Below are positions 18,340 to 27,736 of a stretch of DNA of 27,736 nt, one piece after another. The stretch's first letter is position 1; each line of letters opens with the position of its first letter. This DNA comes from Spirogloea muscicola. Its lineage: Eukaryota > Streptophyta > Zygnematophyceae > Spirogloeales > Spirogloeaceae. The position numbers were made by a program, and so were the translations under genes. A model generated the notes under the pieces. That model did not search any database and was not told the origin of the DNA. It saw nothing but the letters and a program-made list of their open reading frames with translations. Where the stretch lies: contig WELB01000041.1 in assembly GCA_009602725.1 (NCBI GenBank), forward strand, positions 86,266 to 114,001. The letters are read 5' to 3'.

Positions 18340-18800
18340 GTCAGCAACTGCAGTCATCCTTCGTGATTTCGTCCCCTTGGCGGTGGACGTGCACGGGGCT
18401 CTTGGGTCCCAGTGGCTTGACCTATTGGCTAGGCTTGCGCGGCGGGCTGTGTCCCGCAGACGCGGCGAGCCAGCCGACTTCAACGCCGCGGCCTCGTGGG
18501 CTCAGGTATATCGGATGCGCCTCTCTGTATCCCTGCAGCGGTCCATGGCCCACGCTCTGCATCTGCGAGCTGGCCGTGCTCTCGCTGCGGGCTCTGGCTT
18601 TCGTCAGGGTGATAGCTTCCCGGCAGCTAGTCTGTCGGATCTGAGGCTCCTCACTCGTACTTATTGAGTGATCCATCCTCCCCCTGTTTTACCATTGCAT
18701 CCTCAGGCCCCTTTGTAGCTGCTCACCGCTCTTAGGCCCATCTGAACCTTTGTGAATTCTTTTTGGGCTGGCTTTTCGCAGCCCTTGCCCCCATTGGGAG
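18340..18800 (+). mobile_element. Retrotransposon 3' end (copy 8, subfamily B)
   Basis: The open frame to the TGA at 18665-18667 includes PLAVDVHGALGSQWLDLLAR, aligned with the endonuclease end PAAIDIFGCLGPRFHTLLQN of copy 5. Then come VYRMRLSVSLQRSM and SDLRLLTRTY. The UTR follows with the hairpin at 18765-18784 and TTGCCCCCATTGGGAGTGCC. It is the longest subfamily B coding tail here. Confidence 0.8.
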
Positions 18801-18819
18801 TGCCACTTCTTCGTGAGGG

Positions 18820-18990
18820 TTCGTCCGTTCGGTCGCCGAGCTTGGGGTGGTGTGTTCCGTTGTTCAAGGATCGTGGAGCGACCTCCATGTGCTGACTCGT
18901 GGTTACTGAGCGGGTCAGCTTGGCAGCAGGTGATGCACATCTGTCAACGTGCTTGCCTTTGTATTTAGCCACTCAGGCCCTCCACCACTC
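18820..18990 (+). mobile_element. Retrotransposon 3' end (copy 9, subfamily A)
   Basis: GSWSDLHVLTRGY plus TGA (18906-18908) is followed by GAGCGGGTCAG and GTGCTTGCCTTTGTATTTAG, the subfamily A trailer. It starts directly after the hairpin and trailer of copy 8, giving another nested head-to-tail junction. It ends about 250 bp before the Argonaute start codon. Confidence 0.7.
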
Positions 18991-19233
18991 CATACACAGT
19001 CCTTTTTCCTCGGGATTGACGACGAAACCTGCAGCCCGTCGCTGCTCCCATTTCCAAGCCCCCCGGCCCCGACCCCATCGCCGCCGCCGCCGTCGCCGCC
19101 GCCGAGGCCGCCGTCAGAGGCGCCGGCAGAGGGGCCTGCTCGGGCCTTCCGGAAGCGAGAGCCGGCAGCCCGCCGCGCGGCGCCGCCGTCGATGTCGTGA
19201 GAGCACCTCGCTGGGCCTCCTAGGGCTGAAGCC
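18991..19233 (+). promoter_or_regulatory. GC-rich promoter/5'UTR island of Argonaute
   Basis: The stretch between the retrotransposon tail and the Argonaute ATG is GC-rich, with CCG/CCGTCG repeats at about 19078-19110. No TATA box is obvious. The promoter must be compact or partly overlap the retrotransposon remnants, since these end at about 18990. Confidence 0.5.
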
Positions 19234-22200
19234 ATGCCGCGGAGGCGCAAGACGCAGCCGGGAGCGGAGGCCGGCGGCGCCGAGCGCGCGCCCGGCGGCG
19301 CCGGGCAGGCGCCTCGTTCCGCTCCTCCCCAAGGTGTCAGCTCCTCTTTGCTCATGGCCACTTGACGCCTCCGCTGGTCCTGCGATCACGCCCGCATAGC
19401 TCCGGCTGGTGTGCCCGGACAGGCATGCATGCTTGCAGTGCCAGTTCTGACACACGCGCCACCGAAGACGAACCTGGCACGACTAGGCCAGCACGTCCTG
19501 ATGCCGTCTCGAGGCATGGGCAGCTGCAGAGTTGCCAGCCGCGCCTCCTGCCCAGCCAGCCGCGCCTCCCCAGCTGGCCGCAGCTGCCCAGCCAGCCGAG
19601 TCAGTTGTCAGGGAATTTCAGGAAGTCAGGGCTGCACCACCGCCACGAGCACCGTCAGAGCAACTTGCTGCACAATTTGCAGCACAGACCATCTCCTCTG
19701 CACCACAAGCTGCTCCTGGGCTGCCAGTGGCTGCCCCACCGCAAGCTCCACAGCAGGATATTGCTGCTTCCATTGAACCGTCGCAACAAGCTCAAGGTGC
19801 GCATCCCTTGCATCTGCTGGGCATTGCAAGCATGCTCTTGGAAGACAGAGCTGAACAAGGAGTTGATGAGAACATCATAGCAAAACCAGATGTGGTGCCA
19901 AAGACCTTGTAATCAGCGCAAGGTGTGGTTCGTGAAGAGCAACTGCTTGATCCTGTTTTCGCGGCTTTAGCACTAACTGGGCTGCCAATCGTGAGTTGCC
20001 TTTGTGGTGTGACCAGGGGGTCAAGCCAGCTCCCATGCTGTTGTTCCCCCTCCACGCCCTGGGTATGGGACCATAGGACGTAAAGTCGTCTTGCGCGCCA
20101 ATCACTTCGCAGTGACCCTGCAAGACATCACGATCTACCACTATGACGTGGCAATAACACCCTCAGTCACTTCCAAGGTCGGGTCCATCTCTAGCACATC
20201 CAGTGTACCTACTTCTCATGCAGAAACAACTTCTCCTGAAGCCTGATCTCGTTGATGTCACTGTGTGCCTTGCGCATAGCATGTATTGTTGCCCTTAATG
20301 TGTGAGCGAGCGATCCATGCTCCAAATTAGCTGTCAATGAGCAGGTGCACGTGTCAATACGGTGACAGCAAGTGTTGATGGGGTCAAGTCTGGGATGACG
20401 TGGCTGCTGACTCTGCACCCACTCTCTTGCAGGGAGTCAATCGTGCAATACTAGAGGAGCTTGCTAAACAAGCTGGAGCTTTGGAGTTGGGCAATAGGCA
20501 CCTTGCTTATGATGCAAGCAAGAGCTTGTTTACAGCAGGACAGCTGCCTTTCACGCAGAAGACATTCACAGTTAATCTGCCCGACAAGGACGGTTCAAGA
20601 GAAGGACGGCTGAGAACCTTCAACGTCGCGATAAAAATGGTCAACACCGTGGGTTTAGAGCCTTTGTGGCAGTTTTTACAGGGCCGGGAGTTGGAAATAC
20701 CGCAGGAGATTTTCCAGGTCAATGCATGGCTTTTGCCCCTCAGGACTACCGGTTGCTACTGCAATATGCCTTTACTTATTTGCTACAGGCATCCAACACG
20801 CTTTTGTCTGATTGGTCTATCTGGCGTCTTTACAGGCTTATGACATAGCCTTCAGAGCAAGTTCAGCGAAGTCTTACATCCCAGTAGGACGATCATTCTT
20901 CAGCGACAGCTTGGGTCAAACAGATCTGACTGGTGGGCTGCGCTGCTATCAGGGCTTTTTCCAAGTAAGCAATGCCACCTTAGCATGAGCCTGTTCACAC
21001 ACTTTCATCATCTTGTCACATCTCTGGCATAAGCTGGCTCCCTACTGCTATGCTTCCTCACTTTTCTATCCTCTTTGTTTGGCACCCTGATGCTCCATAA
21101 GCTCATCCTTTCCGTGCATATTTGTATCTCAGGCTTTGCTCGTGACAACCACAGTATCACTTGCTGTTTAGCACACTGACTGCGATGGTGGACGGCGTGC
21201 AGAGCCTTAGGCCGACACAACAGGGCCTTGTGCTCAATATTGACAGCTCAGCCACAGCGTTCTTCGAGCCTCTTCCTGTAGTCCAATTCATTGAGAAGTT
21301 GCTCAACATGAGGGGCCCACTTCGTGGCCTCCAAGATAGGGAGCGCGTGAAGGTCAGGAAGGCACTGCTTCGTCTGCAAATCACTGTAACACACCGTGAA
21401 ACGCCTCGCAAGTGAGTTAACCAGTAATGTCTGTAGTAACTCTGTCGCCCTTGAATGACCTCTTGAGGGCACGCTGCAGCGTCTTTTCAGGACTCTTGAA
21501 GAGATCCTTCTCTACAAGGCACTCTGGCTTGCTCAAGTACATGGCAAGCCCGAGCATATTTCTCACGGGGATTGCAAGCTGTAGCACACCTTAACGTCCA
21601 CTGGAAAATCGTTTGCAAGCAGGTACCGTGTAACAGGTGTGACACGTGAGCCGGCACAAGACTTGCAATTTGAAGCAGACGGAGAAAACGTGTCGCTCAT
21701 TGCATACTTCCAGCAAAAGTACAACTACAAGATCAGATTCCCACAGCTTCCATGCATAGTAGTTGGAAGCAAGAAGAGCTGGTTGCCAATGGAGGTCTGT
21801 GTGATTGCAAAGGATCAGAGGTATCTAGGCAAGCTTGGTGAAAATCAGGTACCAACCCCTTTATTTACACCTGTGTCTAGAAGGACAGCAAGTGCTTGAT
21901 CTGCTATGTGCTGGAGGATCACGGACTGCAGCCACGGGATGCCTTTATGTAAAACTGATACCATTTTAATGTTGACAAGATGTGCATGATGCTAGTAATG
22001 ACTGGTGGGCTCCTGCAGGTGAGGAATATGTTGAAATTCACATGCAAGAGACCACCGGAGAGAGCACGCTTCATTCAGAATCTTGTGGCTGGAGCTGAAT
22101 TTGAGAGGTAGTGACAGCTCCAGCTTTCACTTTGCAAGTGCTGTATCAAGCATGGAATCATCACCAAAGCACACCACAGGAATGCCCATGCCTCATCCTG

Positions 22201-25200
22201 TGTTTGCATCACTCGCCTCAGATTTCCTGCACTCCATGGTGTTTGACCTGCCCGCTCCGGTCGTGCCACAGGGAACCCATTGCACGAGATTTTGGCCTGG
22301 GGGTGAAGCCAGAGATGATGACTGTCCAAGGCCGACTGCTTCCACCACCAAACCTCATCTATGGGGATCAGGCTCAAGTAAGAAGGCGTTGTTGTCATGG
22401 AAGTTAGCAAATTGAGCTGCATCCCATTATTAAGACTGTCAATGAGCACAATCGTACTGATACCTAGTAAACTTGTATGCCTCATCAGGTCCAGCCAAAA
22501 CTTGGGGCCTGGAACCTTCTTCAACACAGGTTCCACGAGGGCAAGCAAATCGATCGCTGGATGTTGTTGAGTTTTGCACCACCAAATTGGGTTGATACGC
22601 AAACTGCCATGCGTTTTGGATCAGCTCTTGCGGCACGTTGCAATCAGTTGGGTATGCGGGTAAGCAATATGGCCCCCGCTGTCACCCATGTTGCTTGATT
22701 GTGAGGACAGAGTATATTGAAACTCCAGAGTGTCTTGAAACTTCACGGTGATTTGCAGGCCTTGAATGTCTTGATGTTGCTGCCACTAAACAAGCCGTCT
22801 GAGTCTGTGTGAGAGGGAGTTTGATGTCACTCAAGCTCAAAGTTGCATGTCATGTCACCCATCTTATTTCAACCTGTTCTTACACTGTCAAAGATGAGGC
22901 CAGAGCCAGCAGCACCTCTGCAGCAGAGAAGGTTGGACCAGCTGGAAGTGGTGCTGAAGCAGGTTGTCCAGGCTGCTGCTGCCAAAGCAGCTCCGCTCCA
23001 GCTCATTGTGATCATCTTGCCAGATAAAGTTCCAGAGTACAATGACCTCAAGCGGGTCTGTGAGACGGAGCTCGATGTTCCATCCCAGTGTTGTCTCTCA
23101 AAACATGTACCCAAGTGAGTATTGTACTCTGCATCTTCTTTACTGGATCATCTCTGTAGCCCACCAAGCACCCGAGCAATGGTGGCTGTGCTAGCCACAT
23201 TCTTGATTGTCTGATTGAGGCTGAAGCACTAGTATCAGGGCTTCTGTCTAAGCGATGTACTTGGTGCTGCGGAGTATGAGAGTCACTGTGAGGCTTGATG
23301 CAGTACTTCTGTCCTGCAGATGCGACAGTCAGTACCTGGCAAATTTAGCCATGAAAATCAATGCGAAGGTTGGTGGGCGAAATGTGCAACTTCAGCAGGA
23401 GAAGATGAGAAACCTGGCCGGTCTTTCGGAGGTACCCACGATGATACTGGGAGCTGATGTAACGCACGCGGCTCCTGGCGATGAAGAGTCGGCCTCAATT
23501 GCAGCAGTTGTTGCCAGCAAGGTTAGCATGCACTACATGCAGATGGACAAGTGTCAATCACTGTATGTGCTTCATAAGACAGATGGCACCATGACTGGGC
23601 AGCATCCATGCATCCGACTCCTGCTTACCCTCAGGTCCCATCTGGCTACTTCGCAGGATTGGCCATGTGCCAACAAGTACGTCGCCCTTGTGGAAGCGCA
23701 GCCCCATCGTCAAGAGATCATATCTGCTCTTTACACAGAAAGGCGTAGTGCCGGTGGCCAAGTAGAGCCCGGGGGCATGGTTCTGGAGCACCTGAAGAAC
23801 TTCTACAGGGTCAGTTACATGTCCCACAAGAAGCCGAGGTTGCTGAATACATGTACATAGGAAAGCTTGGCATATGCACAGGTGTATGAGTGAGTTAGTA
23901 GGTGCAATGCGTGTTCTTTAGGGTTTTCCTTGTGAGGTGGCAAGCAGGAGAACACAAACTTGCTGGAATATGCTCAGGCCATTGTGTCTGGTTGGGCATG
24001 CAAAGTCCTGGCAGGCTCCCTGCAGCCATTTCACTGGCAATAGTTGCGAGCATGTCTTGTCCTCTCTCTGAAGCTCCTGCTTCTGGCTCTGTTTACTACA
24101 CAGGCGACAGGTCAGAAACCTGCACGGCTCATTATGTTCAGGGATGGTGTGAGTGAAGGTCAATTTTATCAAGTAGGTACGCCTGACCAAGAGCATCTGT
24201 TGAGCTGCTTGTCATCTTGGGTTGATTGTGCAGTCTCAGGTGGCTAACACAGGGACGGGATTTGGAATTAGACAGGATTGTTGCGACATTCTCTATTACT
24301 TGTAGAGCCAGCCCTGTCAGCTTGTATGCCATCGCCTCGTCAGGCCTGAACTTGTGTGTAGCTTGCAACACTTTTTGGCTTGTAATGGGCAGGTACTATC
24401 GCAAGAGTTAAGTGCAATAAAACGAGCTTGCCTTACTCTTCGGAATAATGATGGTCGCCCCTACAATCCACGTATCACATTCATCATTGTCCAGGTACTG
24501 CAAGTGGCACAATAGTCAGTCAGTGACTTCAAATGCAAAACGACTGCTCGATCAAATGGAGTGCCATGTTCTCAAGCATGACTGCACAGAGTGTCATCTT
24601 GATGCATACTAGCCTACAATGTAGGAGAGCACACAGTTTCTGCGAGTCACTCATCGCACTTGACATACCTTTTCTGTGTAGAAACGGCACCATACGCGAC
24701 TTTTTGCAACAGACCAGAACACTGATAGGTCAGGGAATGTGATGCCCGGAACTGTCGTTGACACCCAAATTTGTCACCCTCGGGAGTTTGACTTCTACCT
24801 CTGCAGCCATGCTGGTATCCAGGTGTGTGTTGAATACTCTGTCACCACAATCAGAGCATCATAGGGGGCACCTCAAGATCTGCCAGTGACCATTGCAACT
24901 TTTTCGGCAGGGCACCTCAAGACCAACGCACTATCATGCGTTGTGGGACGAGAATGGCTTCACTGCAGATGCGCTACAGCAGGTCTGCAACAGGACATCT
25001 ACCACACCATTCATTTGAATACATGAGCAGCTGCCTGCAGTTTCTCAGTTGCTTACCACCAGTTAGATCGCAGCAAAGATGAGTTTAGCATATCGCGCCA
25101 AGAAGCACGACTATGACTTATCCTCTGACAGCAAGTCACACATCCTTGTTTCTCTAGATGTGCAACAATCTATGCTACACCTATGCTAGGTGCACAAGGT

Positions 25201-25574
25201 CAGTTTCCATTGTGCCCCCCGCATATTATGCTCACCTGGCGGCATTCCGGGCCCGCCTTTATTCGGAGAATAGCACAAGTGGGTCTGACGCAGCTTCCTC
25301 TGTAAGGCCATTATCCACCTCTTCCCTATTGATATGAAGGCCATATACTGTAATCGTAGATGTTAAACAGAAGTTGTTGGTATGTTTGTGCAGTGGTTGA
25401 TTTGGTCTGCGTATGTATCAGGGGTACTTTGCGCTGCATATGCATGTCTCCCATCGTATAAAACCCCTATAAATCGTGTCATGGCGGCAGAAGAGCGAAG
25501 CAGGGACCTCAGCACCTTTGCGGGGAGTGCCACCTGTCAAGAGTACTGTAAAAGAAGGAATGTACTTTTGCTGA
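19234..25574 (+). CDS. AGO: Argonaute protein, slicer-competent, plant AGO1-like
   Basis: Nineteen exons in consistent phase encode about 978 residues: 19234-19333, 19524-19796, 20017-20177, 20433-20717, 20836-20964, 21203-21411, 21623-21848, 22019-22107, 22272-22377, 22489-22659, 22894-23114, 23320-23521, 23657-23809, 24104-24172, 24393-24494, 24682-24822, 24911-24982, 25158-25301 and 25491-25574. The start [12 protein letters not shown] and an Ala/Pro/Gln-rich leader precede the N domain ([18 protein letters not shown]). The PAZ domain spans about residues 330-460 (PCIVVG, WLPMEVC, QRY). MID has the 5'-phosphate pocket residues ([21 protein letters not shown]). PIWI carries D703 (GADVTH), E744 (HRQE), D789 ([10 protein letters not shown]) and H929 (YYAHLAAF), the full D-E-D-H set. 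The protein ends VKEGMYFC, the typical Argonaute C-terminus. It binds small RNAs and cleaves complementary RNA. Exon 2 may begin at 19530 instead. Confidence 0.97.
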
Positions 25575-26228
25575 GATAGCTATACTACAAATTCAATTTA
25601 CTTGGGGCAAGACCAGTGGCACGAGGTGCCTCTTTGTTGGTCAGTTGTCAAACGTTGCTAGTGAGCCTGTTGTCAGCGCATGTTGATGTAGCCATCTGAC
25701 GTATAAGCACCACTATAAATTGGTACACTGTCCTTACTTCATGTAGGTTCCTCCATGTGGCTTTAGAAGAAGCTCCACAACATCAGTGACAGTAACAATC
25801 TGCTGTGAAATAATTGTCATCCATTCAACATCTAGAACAATCTGTCTTCTTAGGCCTGTCACCCTTGTTGGTCAAATACTGCACATAGTGCACGTCAGAC
25901 CTTATGCAGCTCTAGCAAGCACCACCTCAGACGAGCCTGTGAAAGGCATTGAATGATGCATATGTGATTCTTCCCTTCTTTTCCAATCAGGTGCTCAGGA
26001 AAGTGTGCCATTACTTGGGCAGCAAGTCGAAGTATGATCAACCACACACAAACCGAAGAAAGAAAGAAAGTGGCTCTTCTGATTGGGGTAAGGGCTTTGT
26101 ACAGCCAGCCCGAGAAGATTTGACAAGGTCCGAAGGGGCTAAAACGCGCTTTCCCAAAGCAAATCAAACTTGCTAAAACGCAACACCCTCTGAAGGAAAG
26201 GGCGGTAGCTTCAATGCTGTACTGTAAC
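25575..26228. other. Convergent intergenic region between AGO and MED31
   Basis: This region must hold both 3'UTRs. ORFs are short and have no motif. A minus-strand retrotransposon 3'UTR remnant lies in its right half. I considered and dropped an alternative AGO exon at 25767. Confidence 0.5.
26055..26130 (-). mobile_element. Retrotransposon 3'UTR fragment (copy 10)
   Basis: The minus strand reads TCTTCTCGGGCTGGCTGTAC, then AAAGCCCTTACCCCAATCAG and AAGAGCCACTTTC. It aligns with GGGCTGGCTTTTCGCAGCCC, TTGCCCCCATTGGGAGTGCC of copy 8. The stem is weakened (GGGCT/AGCCC at 26092-26111) and there is no coding tail. Confidence 0.55.
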
Positions 26229-27598
26229 TTACAGGTGTTTTCGTTTCTTCAGGTTCTCTGTGCCTTTCAAATCATCATCCACTTCAGCTTTTCGATCTAT
26301 CCCTTGCGCAGGGGCTTCAATCACTTGTCCCAAGGCAGCACCTTGCATGGTGTACATTGTCACAGAACCAGGCAGACTTTGGGAGTCAGCAGGAGGTGGA
26401 ACAGTAGCAAGCAAAGCCTTCAGACGGTTGTTCCGAAAGTGTTGCCAGTAAAAATATTGCTGCCTGTGTGCCAGTTCCTGTAATCACAGGACCCATGACA
26501 TCACGCATATTCAGAACCGTCGAAGTGATTGTGTGCAGCTTGTGATGTTTGTCAATCGCTCTTTGCCTGTGCAAAGATTACCTCGCACTACATGATAGCT
26601 AATTTCCTTTGCAAGACCTGGGCTGTATGGTTTACCAGAGACTGTTCAGCAGGCACACCAGATAAGCCTCACAATGGTAACAACAGTCATCAAGTTACAT
26701 GGAAGCGAATGCAGACCTTGCTGTGCGGGTGGGCCATTGCTGACCGGAAATACGAGCTCTGCAAGAGCTCTAGGAAGTAGAGACAGTGTGGGTACCTGGG
26801 ATTGTACAAGATGGTTTTTGAGCACCATCGACCACAGGGTGCTCAACAATGTGATTGAAGGACTGCACAAAGAGGTTAAGTGATACTATGCATGATCAAG
26901 GACTGGGTATCTCACGACACTCTGATACTGCAAAAGGCAGAGTCGAACAATTTGCCAAGATCAGGGCTTACACTATAAAAGCAGTGTACTGAGGCCTCCT
27001 CCAGTACTGAAGGTACTTGAGATACGCGACGAAAGCGGGGTCGTCAAAGTATCTGTTTTGTGCCAGGTCTGAGGCGCGACAAGGAGAAGACAACCTCAGC
27101 CCGACCGTCTCAAGAGTTGGGGTGTAGTAACGTGGTCAGCTTCAGAGCTAGCTCCACAGCGAGCTGAGCCTGCAGCCAGCAGCCTGTGACGAAACCCTCG
27201 TGCTGCCTTCTGGAAGCACTATCACAGCATCCCTGCGCTTCCGCCTGAAACCCAATTGACTGAGGTCCTCGGGCTCAGTCCCAGCCGGGGGGCGAGAGCG
27301 CACAGTGGATGTACGATGGGTTGGCGAGGCACTGCACAAACTCCAGCTCCAGCAGCAGCCTCGTCCGGCCGCCGTCGCTCTCCTTGAGCGCGCCGTCCTC
27401 TCTGCGCTTCCGCGCGGGCACCACCGTCAGACTTCCGGACGAGGCCGCAAGCGAGCAGCCGAAGCCCCTCTCGCCATTGGCAGACTCGACTCCTGTGACG
27501 CCAAAGGTGCACCGAGACGGTGAGCGGGCTCACATGCAGTACTCCACAAGCGGCTCCACCGCGGCGGCAGCGGCGTCCTCCTCCACGGCGTCCGCCAT
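26229..27598 (-). CDS. MED31: Mediator of RNA polymerase II transcription subunit 31
   Basis: Five exons on the minus strand join in phase to about 195 residues, the usual plant MED31 length: 27598-27534, 27401-27304, 27068-26972, 26795-26717 and 26477-26229. The conserved core reads LLLELEFVQCLANPSYIH, then YLAQNRYFDDPAFVAYL, YLQYWRRPQYTAFI, YPHCLYFLELLQSSYFRSAM and ELAHRQQYFYWQHFRNNRLK, the MED31/SOH1 signature. A low-complexity tail ends KKRKHL. MED31 is a small subunit of the Mediator middle module and links activators to RNA polymerase II in the nucleus. Exons 2-5 are secure. The first exon (MADAVEEDAAAAAV) and the start of exon 2 are less certain: the frame meets a TGA at 27533-27531, so an intron is needed, and 27401 is the best phase-matching acceptor. 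The gene converges with Argonaute. Confidence 0.95.
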
Positions 27599-27736
27599 GG
27601 CGCTCGTGCGCGAGAAGCATCGAGTCGGCGGCCGCTTGCGTCTCCGCTGGAGGGGCGCCGCACGGGCGACCAGGCCTCGACCCCGGCCCCGCCCCGCGGC
27701 CACTGCCACGAGCCGCGACCGCCGCCGCCGCCACCG
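27599..27736 (-). promoter_or_regulatory. GC-rich 5' flank of MED31
   Basis: Very GC-rich, with a CCG tract at the window edge (27719-27736). An upstream in-window ORF (minus, from 27734) has Ala/Arg/Gly-rich composition and runs out of frame with MED31. Promoter or 5'UTR is the likely content; the island continues beyond the window. Confidence 0.45.

Noticed and set aside
22759-22806. Extra Argonaute exon ([13 protein letters not shown])
   Set aside because: Joining 22659 directly to 22894 gives [17 protein letters not shown], which fits the MID-PIWI linker of plant Argonautes better.
25767-25808. Alternative last Argonaute exon (KKLHNISDSNNLL)
   Set aside because: The exon at 25491-25574 is in phase and ends VKEGMYFC, the expected Argonaute C-terminus, so the downstream reading is not needed.
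27222-27734. 170-codon minus-strand ORF
   Set aside because: It runs in a different frame from the MED31 core (LLLELEFVQCL), which overlaps it and is clearly the real coding frame.
1-27736. CRISPR arrays, rRNA or tRNA genes, bacterial operon features
   Set aside because: No spaced repeats, tRNA-like folds or rRNA motifs were seen, and the genes are intron-containing and eukaryotic.

Overview
This window reads as a nuclear chromosome segment of a green alga or an early plant lineage. The genes are split by short introns (about 110 to 295 nt) with GT..AG ends. The Argonaute and Mediator proteins resemble those of Viridiplantae. GC-rich islands carrying CCG repeats lie at or upstream of gene starts. 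The species is an inference only; no organelle, bacterial or viral gene set is visible. I assembled the spliced models by hand from reading frame, splice sites and intron phase.

Layout. (1) 1-12.4 kb: three related genes for small predicted secreted proteins, one on the minus strand (2558-3688) and two on the plus strand (6170-7397 and 9917-10976). The first two diverge from each other. Each has a signal peptide, a fast-changing basic, proline- or histidine-rich linker, and a short module of the form C-P-x16-C-x7/8-C-C, with matching intron phases. I do not recognise the family. (2) 12.9-14.7 kb: a five-exon glutathione S-transferase of the Nu/YfcG-Ure2-like type with an N-terminal targeting-like extension. 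(3) 15.0-19.0 kb: a cluster of 3' ends of a non-LTR retrotransposon, including a 424-codon piece with a zinc-knuckle-like motif and a restriction-like endonuclease domain. More 3' ends lie at 1-215, 4.55-5.03 kb, 8.3-9.1 kb and 26.1 kb. (4) 19.23-25.57 kb: a complete 19-exon Argonaute with an intact D-E-D-H catalytic set. (5) 26.23-27.60 kb, minus strand: a five-exon Mediator subunit 31 gene, convergent with Argonaute.

The retrotransposon 3' ends share a 3'UTR hairpin (GGGCTGG..CCAGCCC) and often abut one another, as if new copies landed in old tails. A second, roughly 50-bp dispersed repeat occurs four times. A 26-bp hairpin sits at 363-426. Argonaute is expected to act in small-RNA silencing, which may include such elements; MED31 acts in RNA polymerase II transcription; the GST in thiol redox or detoxification. 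There is no sign that these genes form one pathway. The most novel content is the secreted-protein family.
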